A stretch of 64,000 bases of DNA from Micrasema longulum (lineage: Eukaryota; Arthropoda; Insecta; Trichoptera; Brachycentridae): contig JAGVSM010001712.1 in the NCBI GenBank assembly GCA_022494885.1, positions 1 to 64,000 of the forward strand, written 5' to 3'. Below, one piece after another: positions 56,901-63,889 of the stretch (position 1 is the first letter of the stretch; every line of letters begins with the position of its first letter). The translations under genes were made by a program, and so were the position numbers. The notes beneath the pieces were generated by a model, which ran no database searches, was not told where the DNA came from, and saw nothing but the letters and a program-made list of their open reading frames with translations.

Positions 56901-57882
56901 CTTAACCGTCAAATCTACCAAAGGGTCAATTTCTTCAAAACTAACTAATGGTGTCACGAGTAAAGCCCAAAATGTCAAAACACCTATGTTAAATAAGGTC
57001 TCGCACGTGTCTGTCAAAAATACCATAAGTTTGTTTAATAAAAACAATCCTTCAGTTTCGAAAAACAAGATAGTAACTCCACCGATGAATAAATCTCCTC
57101 TTAATGATTCCGACGCTGTTTCACAGAGAGTTCCGTTAGTCAGGCAAGGTACTTTTACTAAAGAAGAAATTTCTACCGTTTCTTCGCCGACATCACTAAA
57201 TAAAACTATAGAAAAGAAACAAAGTCCCGGTTCTAAGCTTGCCAAACCAGGAACTATTGTAAAAGCTGTAGTGAATACTTCACCCTCTCGTTTACCTCAA
57301 CCCCCGTCAAAAACTACCCCCAAAGTTAGCGTCAAAGAAATGAATGGAAAATCATCCGCTAATGTTTCCAAAACACCCCCGGGCTTGAAATCTTCTTCTT
57401 CCAATCAGAGCTTACAAAGTAACGACAGTGGAAAAACAATTACTCTCACTCCCAAACCAAGCAAATCGGGAAGCTCTTCTAGTGTCAGTTCTTCCTCGGC
57501 GGTCCCCTCAAAACCCCAAACCAAAGATGTAACCAGTAAAATAGCTAATCTGTGGAAGAAAGTAGAACAGAGCAAAAAAACCAATATTAAACCAGACATG
57601 AGAGTGTGGATCACTAATAAGGAGGGCTCGAGCGGCACCTCTCTCGAGAGTGACCCTTCAGGAGACGTGGCGAGTGTGGGGAAACTGGTGAGGAGCTCGA
57701 CGTTCGAAGGCTCCCCGAAGGCCGAGTCTTCCATTCCCACTCCCGCCAAACAGAAGTCCAGCATAGCGATTAGAGTTTCCCAGTCGCCAACCTTGAAGTA
57801 CAACTCCAAGGTGCCCGTGGTAAAGGTAGCCGACAGAAGTACCAACGGTGGAATAGTTCATCTTAAAAGAGGCAAACCGTAG
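35769..57882 (+). CDS. Apc: Adenomatous polyposis coli (APC) orthologue, 13 coding exons, 3,216 aa
   Basis: The protein is the scaffold of the beta-catenin (Armadillo) destruction complex and also a cytoskeletal regulator. Exons: 35769-35963, 36085-37557, 37665-39816, 40896-41052, 43738-43877, 45203-45324, 46170-46297, 47443-47552, 49184-49401, 50064-50153, 51486-51631, 52863-53038, 53339-57882. All introns are GT/AG, all phases match, and the total of 9,651 nt is divisible by 3. Visible parts are the armadillo domain (about 337-750), 15-residue repeats (about 980-1070), 20-residue repeats (about 1100-1740), SAMP-type repeats near 1440, 1553, 1688, 1766 and 1866, a Ser/Lys/Pro-rich basic region (2500-3100), and an SSIP motif at 3166-3169. 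The length exceeds human APC (2,843 aa) and fly Apc (about 2,400 aa). The vertebrate N-terminal coiled coil and C-terminal PDZ ligand are not present in these exons. The start ATG is the first in frame after an upstream stop, but a possible acceptor (CAG at 35758-35760) means 5' exons could exist. Identity is secure; the extreme 5' end is not. Confidence 0.96.
36085..37557 (+). CDS. Apc: Apc coding exon 2: N-terminal region and first armadillo repeats (residues 66-556)
   Basis: Acceptor TTTTTGTTTCAG, donor CAA|GTAAGT, phase 0 at both ends. The first two thirds are low-complexity and carry three PHFL motifs near residues 180, 200 and 220. The armadillo domain begins at about 337. Blocks such as SCIAMRQSGC, QPDDKAGRREARVLKLLEQ, LMKLSFDEEHRH and GMALTNLTFGD match the highly conserved APC armadillo core. 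Confidence 0.95.
37665..39816 (+). CDS. Apc: Apc coding exon 3: remaining armadillo repeats, 15-aa repeats, first 20-aa repeats (residues 557-1274)
   Basis: Acceptor TTGTTTTATAG, phase 0 start; donor GATG|GTAAAT, phase 1 end. It encodes VLRNLSWRAD, SVLSAMWNLTAHC, GGILRNVSSHIA, CGTLWNLSARC and LIHSKHKMIAMGSSAALKNLL, all hallmark APC armadillo blocks (to about residue 750). Beta-catenin-binding 15-residue repeats follow (QPIDYSKKY about 981, RPINYADY about 1047, QPTDYSLRYAE about 1060). A TPINFSTATSMSDL block lies near 1105 and a 20-residue repeat EEGTPGYFSRVSSLSSL near 1212. Confidence 0.96.
39850..39990. repeat. Clustered ATCCGG/CCGGAT motifs in Apc intron 3
   Basis: TATCCGGC, ATCCGGCTGG and their inverses recur here and again at 40765-40800 (GAATATCCGGCTATCCGGC). 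They bracket the SINE-2 inverted pair and may be the split ends of one element into which the SINEs inserted. Confidence 0.5.
40142..40388 (-). mobile_element. SINE-2, tRNA-derived, full copy (Apc intron 3)
   Basis: Minus strand: GGCCTCGTGGTGTAATGGTC (A box) and GGTTCGATTC (B box), then a body with AGTCCCTGGACTGGTACC and GATCAAGATACGCTGAGA, ending in a GATGAAA tail. Confidence 0.85.
40526..40740 (+). mobile_element. SINE-2, head-truncated copy (Apc intron 3)
   Basis: The plus strand starts at the B box (GGTTCAATTCCC). The body AGTCCCTGGACTGGTAAGAC ends in a GATGATGATGAAA tail. It forms an inverted pair with 40142-40388. Confidence 0.85.
40896..41052 (+). CDS. Apc: Apc coding exon 4: 20-aa beta-catenin-binding repeat
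   Basis: Acceptor TTGTGTTGTATAG, donor TTCAG|GTAAAC. It encodes LNYAEETPLMFSRSSSLGSL, nearly identical to the vertebrate ETPLMFSR 20-residue repeat with its phosphorylatable serines. The exon begins in phase 1 and ends after two bases of a Ser codon. It is followed directly by an unusual minisatellite in the intron. Confidence 0.95.
41133..41546 (+). repeat. Minisatellite of alternating 36/40-bp half units in Apc intron 4
   Basis: About five rounds of AAAACTGCTGAGAGTGCTCG-GTTGTTGTTTTATCAG and AAAACTGCTAAAAGTGCTCA-ATTGTTGTTTTATTTTGCCAG. Each half unit ends in a T-rich tract and CAG, like a 3' splice site. It starts 80 bp after Apc exon 4. The long frames through it are products of the repeat. 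Confidence 0.9.
41555..41866 (-). mobile_element. MITE-A copy in Apc intron 4
   Basis: Reverse orientation. TTAAGTTCCTCA marks its 5' end. The 3' end is missing and abuts the acceptor-like minisatellite. Confidence 0.75.
41994..42101. mobile_element. Short MITE with TACCGxATTTT ends (Apc intron 4)
   Basis: Left TACCGCATTTTGCGGACGAT; the right end is its decayed inverse (ATGGTCCCAAAAATATGGTA). The body includes ATAAGACGCACCCTAG. This end type is common in animal MITEs. Confidence 0.75.
42431..42990 (+). mobile_element. Candidate solo LTR (Apc intron 4)
   Basis: A GC-rich island in AT-rich intron. It has a TATA-like TATAAATATGTGCAC at about 42795, AATAAA about 25 bp later, and a following CT-rich stretch, in LTR-like order. 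Borders are guessed from TGTAGCCGAC and CAGCCGACAG. No gag or pol frames and no second LTR are present. Confidence 0.45.
43229..43361 (+). mobile_element. MITE-A, internally deleted copy (Apc intron 4)
   Basis: Both ends present (TGAGGAAATTCAGTG and ACCGAAATTCCTCA), but about 250 bp of interior including the TGACGTCA sites are lost. Confidence 0.75.
43362..43504 (-). mobile_element. SINE-1 copy in Apc intron 4
   Basis: Minus strand: GGCGGCCTCTATGGTGTAAG head and body to CACTGTTATG. The B box has decayed. It adjoins a MITE-A copy. Confidence 0.75.
43738..43877 (+). CDS. Apc: Apc coding exon 5: SPSEIPDSP block
   Basis: Acceptor TGTATGAATTACAG; donor ATCA|GTGAGT. It encodes SRMTSGCLSPSEIPDSP, matching the SGxxSPSDLPDSP block that follows a 20-residue repeat in vertebrate APC. 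Using the donor one base later would bring an in-frame stop into the next exon, which fixes the border at 43877. Confidence 0.92.
44340..44490 (-). repeat. LINE 3'-tail-like fragment in Apc intron 5
   Basis: It begins with an AATAATAATAATAATTATGG microsatellite and contains GTCTGCCTAACTAGGTAC, resembling the GTCTAACTAGGGCTATTTAC tail of the fossil LINE at 25350-25385. Confidence 0.45.
44595..44792. mobile_element. MITE-B, right half (Apc intron 5)
   Basis: Only the right arm is kept: GCAGAAGTAACAACCATTTG through GACAGGGTTTAATGAACACC to CTG. Confidence 0.75.
44875..45035 (-). repeat. Foldback family FB fragment in Apc intron 5
   Basis: ACACAGTGTGTAAAGTGG and TGCCTAGACTTCCATATTCC. Confidence 0.7.
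45044..45150. repeat. Unclassified interspersed repeat in Apc intron 5
   Basis: Second copy of the repeat seen at 20420-20560. Confidence 0.45.
45203..45324 (+). CDS. Apc: Apc coding exon 6: 20-aa-like repeat
   Basis: Acceptor ACTTATTTTCAG, donor AAG|GTATGA, ends in phase 0. It encodes CEHTPLEFSTATSLSSLTID, a divergent 20-residue repeat in which the usual FSR is FST. It corresponds in position to the vertebrate ESTPxxFSxxSSLSALSLD block. Confidence 0.92.
45710..45936 (-). mobile_element. SINE-2 copy in Apc intron 6
   Basis: The tRNA head has GGTTCGATTCC, and the body has AGTCCCTGGACTGGCACC and GATACGCTGCGATTGG. The simple tail is missing. Confidence 0.85.
46170..46297 (+). CDS. Apc: Apc coding exon 7: degenerate SAMP repeat
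   Basis: Acceptor ACGTATTATTCCAG, donor TCCAA|GTAATA. It encodes an acidic, Ser-rich segment ending in EDILAACINQGIQS, which fits the SAMP pattern (L-x-x-C-I-x-x-x-M-P) but lacks the Met-Pro. Axin binding by this copy is uncertain. Confidence 0.9.
46725..47245. repeat. Foldback family FB, long palindromic copy (Apc intron 7)
   Basis: The left arm (about 46728-46920) and right arm (about 47052-47245) are near-perfect inverses of about 190 bp. They contain ACAACAGGGxTGGAGAA at the tips and GTCTAGGCATCTACAGGGC. The loop holds a second part of the family (GTCCAAGAAGAAGTTGAAAA). Confidence 0.85.
47443..47552 (+). CDS. Apc: Apc coding exon 8: basic, His/Met-rich linker
   Basis: Acceptor TTTTTTTTCTCTTCAG, donor CAAG|GTATGA. 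Phases match exons 7 and 9. It encodes KTRTPSALNRSGPSLEHQ followed by a stretch rich in His and Met. No known APC motif is seen. Evidence is splice-site quality and an unbroken joined frame. Confidence 0.85.
47765..47865 (-). repeat. Relative of the hammerhead repeat with the core deleted
   Basis: It shares TTTTTACCAGTGACCGACAT and GGGGTTGTAAATCATG with 25.0 kb but lacks about 15 bases containing GAAAC. The deletion lies between two GTGACC copies. It sits in the intron between Apc exons 8 and 9. Confidence 0.7.
48830..48950 (-). repeat. Decayed member of the hammerhead-repeat family in Apc intron 8
   Basis: It resembles 30880-30980 (AATCCACAAATATGGAATA, CCAGTGG), but the core has decayed. 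An inverted piece of the same repeat follows at 48921-48950. Confidence 0.5.
49184..49401 (+). CDS. Apc: Apc coding exon 9: 20-aa-like repeat plus SAMP repeat
   Basis: Acceptor GTGATCTCCAG, donor AAAG|GTAAGC, ends in phase 0. It encodes YCTEDTPAFLSKAGSQSDLS, a 20-residue repeat variant, then an acidic spacer and NLLAECIRSGMPK, a canonical SAMP (Axin-binding) repeat at about residues 1552-1565. The exon is GC-richer than its surroundings. Confidence 0.95.
49570..49770. repeat. Foldback family FB, short copy with intact inverted tips (Apc intron 9)
   Basis: ACAACAGAGATGAAGAACAT at about 49646 faces ATGTTCTTCATCTCTGTTGT at about 49737. It defines the tips of the family. Confidence 0.75.
49806..49940. 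mobile_element. Perfect 49-bp inverted-repeat MITE (Apc intron 9)
   Basis: The left arm 49806-49854 starts TAATACCCGTATGCAGAGAC; the right arm 49892-49940 is its exact reverse complement. A 37-base loop lies between. TA at each end fits a TA target. The identity of the arms suggests recent origin or strong hairpin homogenisation. Confidence 0.9.
50064..50153 (+). CDS. Apc: Apc coding exon 10: linker of 30 residues
   Basis: Acceptor GTATTTTGTTCCAG, donor CAG|GTAAAT, phase 0 on both sides. Because it is 90 nt and symmetric it could be skipped without a frameshift, so it is a candidate cassette exon. It encodes NIQEDYQEPICTVPVRKEIQ and a short basic tail. Confidence 0.88.
50299..50460 (+). mobile_element. 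SINE-3, tRNA-derived (Apc intron 10)
   Basis: The head GGTTGTGGTCCTGTGGCTAG and B box GGTTCGAATCCC are followed by CAACTTGATTCCCATTTTCT and an AT-rich end. Other copies: 19150-19305 and 8757-8890. Confidence 0.8.
50894..51297 (+). mobile_element. MITE-A copy in Apc intron 10
   Basis: TGAGGAACTTCAGCCCTACG to CCACTGAACTTCCT, with CTGACGTTACACGCGG near the right side. Confidence 0.8.
51486..51631 (+). CDS. Apc: Apc coding exon 11: 20-aa-like repeat
   Basis: Acceptor GGATTGTTGCAG, donor AACAA|GTAATT. It encodes YAIEGSPFQHSLSSSLSDLT, a 20-residue repeat variant with Ser in place of Thr-Pro and without the FSR triplet. Phases match exons 10 and 12. Confidence 0.9.
51660..52145 (-). mobile_element. 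LINE 3' end, copy 2 (Apc intron 11)
   Basis: About 480 bp are closely similar to 15225-15690, including CACTTGTGGAGCAGTTGATT and GTGACCTCACTG. It inserted just after Apc exon 11. Confidence 0.75.
52320..52595 (+). repeat. Foldback family FB copy in Apc intron 11
   Basis: GGAAGTCTAGGCATTTACAG through GAGATTCATCCGGCTGAACC to the ATTTGGACATACTCAAAACA end piece. Confidence 0.7.
52863..53038 (+). CDS. Apc: Apc coding exon 12: Ser/Lys-rich segment and SAMP-like repeat
   Basis: Acceptor TCACCAACTTTCAG, donor TAAAG|GTGAAA. It encodes a basic stretch, then SPAESLSSVDLGSDDGRL and LLDMAIQAGVPK, a SAMP-like repeat with Val in place of Met (about residues 1688-1700). Confidence 0.92.
53140..53195 (-). 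repeat. Hammerhead-like relic in Apc intron 12
   Basis: Minus strand: TTGACGA (core C changed to T), a perfect 6-bp stem II GAGACA/TGTCTC, AAAAC (for GAAAC), then GTC. Two core changes and no stem I make activity unlikely. Confidence 0.4.
53339..57882 (+). CDS. Apc: Apc terminal coding exon: two SAMP repeats, basic domain, SxIP motif (residues 1703-3216)
   Basis: A single 4.5-kb exon ends at TAG (57880-57882). Acceptor: CTTGTTTTTGTAG. It begins with a 20-residue-like RHDSLSSLSVDSLG and two SAMP repeats (FEQCIMSGMPK about 1768; LEEAIYCGMPK about 1868). Three KPPS/NPPS motifs lie near 2323, 2400 and 2463, and three KQ(K/R)R-x(5)-RY-x-T-x-T repeats near 2530, 2600 and 2655. The basic region includes PLVRQGTFTKEE, matching PVLVRQSTFIKE of vertebrate APC. 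A likely helical SKIANLWKKVEQSKK and the EB1-type SSIPTP motif (3166-3171) follow. The protein ends KRGKP, so no PDZ ligand. Confidence 0.97.
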
Positions 57883-59600
57883 AGGTGTTGGTGTATGAAA
57901 TGACTGATTGATGTATTTTCTAGATTAATTCATTTCAATTCGATAATAATTGTTGCAAAATGTTACTTAGAATTTTGACTAGTTTCAATTAATGAATCTT
58001 AAAATAATTATCCTAATAGAAGTACTTAAACTGTACTTCGATTGTGCATTTTACCACACAGTGTACAACCATATAAATATTACGTATTCTAATTCAGTAT
58101 GTACGTTTATGTGTGTGCGCGTGTATGTGTCGCCATATCGGTAATGAATCTTAAATCCTATTTTTAAATGTTTTTCAGCTTCCTTTATGACGTAATATTT
58201 GGACATTTGTGATTATTGTAGCGACTTTATATCAATCATTAGCGCTTAGTTGTATGGAAGGTAATAAATAGACGGGTAATATGATATACGAATAGAAAAA
58301 GTTGACAAGAATCTATTTCTGTAATGCACACATACCTTTACTCAATTACGATTACTTATATAATGTATTTTTATACAGCAATTAAAGATTGCACAATGAG
58401 ACGTAGGTTTTGATAGACATTAAAATTCTGGTATGCCATTCATTTTGATTACCATTGTTACTAGACTTGACCATTCAGAATTGCATTTTTTTTTAAGAAT
58501 CCTACAACAACAAAAGCTTATTTTGGCAAGAAATAACTCTCGCAATTTCTTACACATTATTTTCTTATTTACAAAATTATTACGATTTGTTTTATTGAAG
58601 ATTCTTCTTTATTTTGTTTATGCAAATTCTTAAAATCTATATATTGATGTATTGTTAATCGACAAATCAAAGTACCTTTGCGTGTGTAATTAATGACACA
58701 TTCAAAGCAAACTCAGAATAAAAAAGTTAAAAAATGTTGCCGTGATGGAAGTGACTACCCTTGCAATACAAAGCAGAGATTGCAATAATTAAGTTTGTCC
58801 GCACTAATGGTGCATATAAGTGTAATTTAGAACTGTAAATAATTCAGTGAAAAATCACTAATTGTTTTAACTTTACCAGGAATTGAACCTCGCGCATTTT
58901 CTAACTACCTTTTTTTATCTTACCCTTTTCAAAGATGCACCATTACATTGAGTGCACGGTCTCACATTTCACTTGCCAGTCCGAGGACTCTGAAATATTG
59001 CAGTTAAAAAACATCTCTAAATCATTCGAAACAACCTTTTTGAGAATGGTGATCGTGACCTCATGTACGATAACCAAACACACTAACAGGTGGCCAATAA
59101 CGCGGTATCACCTGGCGGTTACGTTATGTTCACAGAGATGTGTAAAAATAAACTCCTATTGTTCAAATTTCACCGCGTGTTTGATACATATTATCTATGT
59201 AATTGTGAATTTATACAAGTTATTTTTAACCTATATTCCATAATCTTGCGCTTAAATGTTTGTGTGCGTGCAGTGCAAGTGTGTGTGTATGTGTATACGG
59301 AATGTTTACGATAATTTCTAGTCAAATATATTTTATAATTAGTCCTTATATCGAGAAGCATAGTTCTACTTTATTCGTTAAGCATTTGAAATATTTTATA
59401 TAATACCAATTTCTTCCTTGTTTAGAGCAATATGTTTTACTTCCCATTATTGAAATGCTATATTAATTTTGTACATAAATTTGAACAAAGAAATGGATGT
59501 TATAAATACTTATGTTCACAATATTTTTAAGTATCTTATTTCTATATTATTTGTACATAATATTACGACATTGCCAATAAATACAATGCTAAAAAAAATT
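57883..59600 (+). other. Probable 3' UTR of Apc
   Basis: This follows the Apc stop. AATAAA occurs at 58263-58268 and 59577-59582; the second is followed by an A-rich stretch, so the long form would end near 59,600. UGUANAUA (Pumilio-type) sites occur at 58834, 59470 and 59552. Around 58860-59000 there is a decayed SINE-like patch (GAATTGAACC and a CCAGTCCGAGGACT-like piece). The exact 3' end is an inference. Confidence 0.7.
59577..59582 (+). terminator. Candidate Apc polyadenylation signal AATAAA
   Basis: A canonical hexamer about 1.7 kb after the stop codon, followed within 20 bases by an A-rich tract. A closer alternative is at 58263. Confidence 0.5.
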
Positions 59601-60034
59601 GTCTTAATGATTTAAATATCCAACCCTATATATGTATCCAAACATCCGTCTTGTGTTCCGTTTAACCTAAGTTCCGGAACCTAACTTGTAGTCGGTAAAC
59701 CTGAAGCAGCGTAAAAAGGCGCACCAAAAAAGGTTTTAATTTCTCGGTAAACTGGCATATACAGTTAGTCTTTTTTAATCTACCATCATTCCTACAAAAA
59801 TGTGTTGGTAAAAGTAATTTATAGTAAAAAATATTATGGAAAGGAAAACATATGATAAAAACATACCTTGCTGCTTTTACCAGAAACTATATATTTATAT
59901 GAATTTATATTTAAAACAGATTTTAAAAAAATACACAATAAAAATCTCAGAGTAATAAATGCCCCTAGCATGGCAAATTATTACTCTGAGCTAAAAATGT
60001 GTCAAACTGATGAAACAAAGGTATTGTCTTTTTT

Positions 60035-60255
60035 ATCATCACCACGTGCATAGGGCACTGCATTGGTATACCAATCGCAGCGTATCTTGATCATTTTTGA
60101 CACATGAAGGTAAGATGATCAGCCTTACGTTTCAGGTACCAGTCCAGGGACTATGAAATATTCTAGAGTACACCCTTTTAAATAAATATTTCATATCAAC
60201 CATGTTGGGAATCGAACTCTTGCATGGTAGGAAAACACGCTGACCTACAACACCT
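60035..60255 (-). mobile_element. SINE-2 copy downstream of Apc
   Basis: The body is nearly intact (GATACGCTGCGATTGG, AGTCCCTGGACTGGTACC). The tRNA head has a deletion between CATGCAAGAG and the B box. Confidence 0.8.
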
Positions 60256-61825
60256 ATAAAAATATAGAAAAAGGGCGTTTTATCCTCCCTGCCTACGTAT
60301 TCGGTAAATTGAGTAAGGTTTAGTTAGACAATAAATATTTTTTAAAGATTCTCAGGTAATCAAAGTCAACAATGTTTTGTAAAATGTAGTTTTGCCACTT
60401 AAACTTATTTTGGTTCAAAGAAATATTCTACATTTTAATTCAGAGTTGCCATAATCAGCCTTAAGGTACTTGCTAAATTATGGAACTATATTAAAAAGGG
60501 TGAAAGATCATTGGAAAACATAAATCATATAGTATTTATAATTATTTTTTTATAAAAAACCTTTTATATATATTTTCTAAACCTATACTAACAGTATGGG
60601 TGTTACGCAAATATAACTGACATTAATTTTTAGGACTGTATTTTTATTTTAATAAGTAACATACATCTTTCAGTTTTCTCCGCTTCTGAGAATGTCGGTG
60701 ACATGTGAGCAATTTTAATTTAAGTCTTTAAAACTATAAAAACTTATTTGACTTATTTTAAGCAACTTGTTTAAGTCTACATAGTTCTAAGAAAAGAAGG
60801 CTAACATGTTTTATTTTGTGCCACTTCATCTAGTCCACAAATACTTCAAATGTTGCTAGAGATAGCTACTAACCATACTTACAATTGCCTTATTATTTGT
60901 ATTACATATTGTAAGAAAATAACTGTACTTAACTCTTGTGTGGCTGTGATGTCACACTAGTCGACATAGGACACAAGATTTGATATATCTCTCTTATTTT
61001 TTTAAATGATAAATTCGTATTTTTTGTAATCTTCAAATGGACGTTTTCACACCCGATTTGGAAAGTAAAATTTGTATCACAATGCTATATGTAAATAAAA
61101 AAAATATTTAACCTTGCTACGCAAAGCATGAATGTCCGCTAATTCAGCAACACATATATACAGATACCTTATACAAGACAGAGCACGAAGATAGAAGTCA
61201 TAACTAGGAAGACTGAGACGCTGTTCTGCAGTGGGTGTCATCCAAAACAGGTTTAGTCTTCAGTCGGTTAATGACAATGATAGTGGACGCACGCGCGTAA
61301 CATGAGCGGCGTATTTGTGATTTTCAATTTATTTTGCTATAACAGGATTAAATTATATGTTTATTCCCATAAATTACTGAAAAGGAGTTATTAAACAGTA
61401 GTCTCCATGTTTTCCATTTTTTCAAATGTCTGAACTTTAGAATATTCCGTCTTTTACTAGTGGTAACACGATGTTACATCACCGCGCGCAAGGGGATTAT
61501 TTATTACAGTCTTTTAAGAGTTAATTAATATAAACGAAGATTTTGACAGCAATGAAATATAAAAAAATCACAAGGGCTACTTATCTACAAGGCCACTCAA
61601 TATCTCTCATTTCCAAGGCAGTTTATTATTATTCATTTATTCAATGTCAAATGTCAATATACTTTACTTTACTAGTTACCACCTTGCTAACATGATTACC
61701 GATTTAATCAAATAGAAAAAATATAATTTATTGTTAACATTAAAATTTTTTACCAAATTATTTTGATGGTATCAAGCAACACCGACTAGAGGATCTAGTA
61801 AGTATTGTCTTAAGTATCTACTTTA
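60256..61825. other. Intergenic AT-rich DNA between Apc and the RING gene
   Basis: Nothing recognised beyond the flanking SINE-2 and MITE-A copies. Confidence 0.5.
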
Positions 61826-62146
61826 TGAGGAAGTTCAGTGTTACGGTGAATAGGGTATAAAAAATATTTTTTTACATGTGGTAAAAGTTTGAGCATTTAA
61901 TCGAAGGGCGAATTAAATAACCACACAAGTTATTCTAAATCAACCAATTATAGTGTTGTGATAGATTTCCGGTTTCCAGGAAGCCAAGCCATCAATCAGG
62001 ACAACTCACCGAGAGAACTAGTGACGTCACGCGCGGAGTAATGAAAAATTACAAAAATTTAAAAAATCATAGCGATGATAATACGATACATAAAAACAAT
62101 TTTTTTTGGGCTTAGTTTGACAGCAAAAAAAACCACTCAACTTCAC
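61826..62146 (+). mobile_element. MITE-A copy upstream of the RING gene
   Basis: TGAGGAAGTTCAGTG to CCACTCAACTTCA, with GTGACGTCACGCGCGG in the right half. It lies about 0.7 kb before the RING-gene ATG. Confidence 0.8.
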
Positions 62147-62834
62147 CGTTGTCAAATCTATCCACTATGCAACATTACAAAGATCTCTATGCTGAATTGC
62201 AAAAATTTAAAATCATTTCCCCGTTTTTACTTATCTCTATTTTCTTTTGAGAATTATTTATTTGCGTCGCGTATATTATTACAAGTTTCCTAAATGTTTT
62301 ATTCTTGGATCAAAAATTTAATATTTTTCTTATGAGCGTATAGGTACGTACCACACTTATCGCAAACTTTTTTAAATTTACAAAATTGTTTACCTACCTA
62401 ATTCAATTTTGCTGTTTTTTTTTTTTAAACTTTTTAAAAACCAACTAATGGTTTTGGAGCCGAAATTTTAAATTCGAAACTTATCCATAGACAAGTTTGC
62501 ATCGAGCATCTATAGATCACGACAAGCAAACAGCTGACGAGCTGACTGACATACCGGTGAAAACTGAAAACAAATTAATCTATGGCAATCAGTTGTCAAC
62601 GACAAATGGTTTTATATTTTTATAAGGAATATGTATGTTGTTTTTAGAAAATTTAGATGTTTTACAGTTTAGTGATATTTTACATAAAATATTTTAATAA
62701 GGATTTGATTTTGATTTAATAAGTGGTATTTTCAATCAAACATTACGCGAACCGCGAACACATGGCATGCAGAAAATTATAACCGGTAGACCGGTATATT
62801 TAAAGTTTCAAGCGATATTTTATTTACTGCTACA

Positions 62835-63267
62835 ATGGAGAAGGTTAATTGTTTGCAGTGTGGACAGGCTACAAATGAAAGCTACAATAGAATGATCCGC
62901 GACAGTTGCGGGCATTACAAATGTAGGCTTTGTCTTTTAAGAGAAGATACACAGTGCTTGGCTTGCAATGAAAAACCGGAAGATCTTATTACAACACCTA
63001 GTACACAAAGCTTAATTCACGAGAATACAGTGTTGGATGTAAACATCAATCCAACCGAGATAAAAAATACATTAGTTTCTGTGACTTCTGATTTGGTGGC
63101 TTCTAAAACAGAAGATTACAGAGAAAACTTAGATGGGGATGTATTTAAGACTATGAAAAAATCGTATACAACGGTTAAAAGTCCTAATAAAGAAAGAAAA
63201 CATAAAAATTCTTCACCCCATAAAACCTCTCCCAAAATTCTTCCATCACATATCTTATTGGAATCAC
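62835..63267 (+). CDS. First coding exon of a RING-finger protein, rest of gene not found
   Basis: The ATG opens a 144-codon segment ending at a strong donor (TCAC|GTAAGT, phase 1). Residues 6-44 form a C3HC4 RING pattern: C6-x2-C9, C25-x-H27-x2-C30-x2-C33, C41-x2-C44. RING domains usually bind E2 enzymes and act in ubiquitin transfer, but this one is short (8 residues between the third and fourth Cys pairs) and activity is not implied. The rest is a Ser/Thr/Lys-rich tail. No zinc-finger exon was found in the remaining 700 bp, so the gene continues beyond the window. It is about 3 kb downstream of the Apc 3' end on the same strand. I do not recognise the family with certainty. Confidence 0.8.
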
Positions 63268-63889
63268 GTAAGTAATATAAACATGCTATCTGTATTATAA
63301 GAAAGACTTCTAGAATTTAAATTTTCCCGTTTTTTACATATTGAAAATTAATTATAAGTGTGTGAGGCTCATTGCACTGTGATTTTCTATAAACTAAACT
63401 ATGTTATTATTTAACCGATCAACTTACGTTTATGTGACAAAAAGTATTTAACCCTAGGCTGCTACGCAGTTTTTAAGAATCTAATCAGAAATCCTATTAT
63501 TTATACATTTTAAAAATATTTTATCGAATACGTTGTTTTCCAAACACACTGCTGTTTTGAAAATTAATAGCAATTCCAAGAAAAATCTTCCATTTCATAA
63601 ATATCTAATTCAAGCCCAATGGAGTGAGCAAGATAGACAACTCGTGCCACACTTATCTCATTGTCGTACAGCGGTTGTAAACCCTTTCTTAATTGAAAAT
63701 AAAAACAAACAAAAATGATCTCGCACAGCAATCTCAAGGCGCATTGTTTTAATAGTTATTATTGAAACGACATAATTGATGATAGTTTTTTTGTTGATTG
63801 CGGGGCAAAGTGCCCTGTTATATATTATCAAACCTACCACTTCCATCAATGCATGCTAATTTTTTTTTATTAAAATATATCTTGAAATT
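63268..63889 (+). other. Probable intron 1 of the RING gene
   Basis: It starts at the GTAAGT donor. A 61-codon frame at 63533 (QAQWSEQDRQLVPHLSHC) has no good acceptor in the needed phase and was not accepted as exon 2. Confidence 0.45.

Noticed and set aside
57405..57845. 146-codon minus-strand frame opposite the last Apc exon
   Set aside because: Antisense shadow of a Ser/Lys-rich coding region; hydrophobic only because of reverse-complement codons.
63533..63718. Possible second exon of the RING gene
   Set aside because: No convincing acceptor in the required phase, and the frame stops after 61 codons without motifs.
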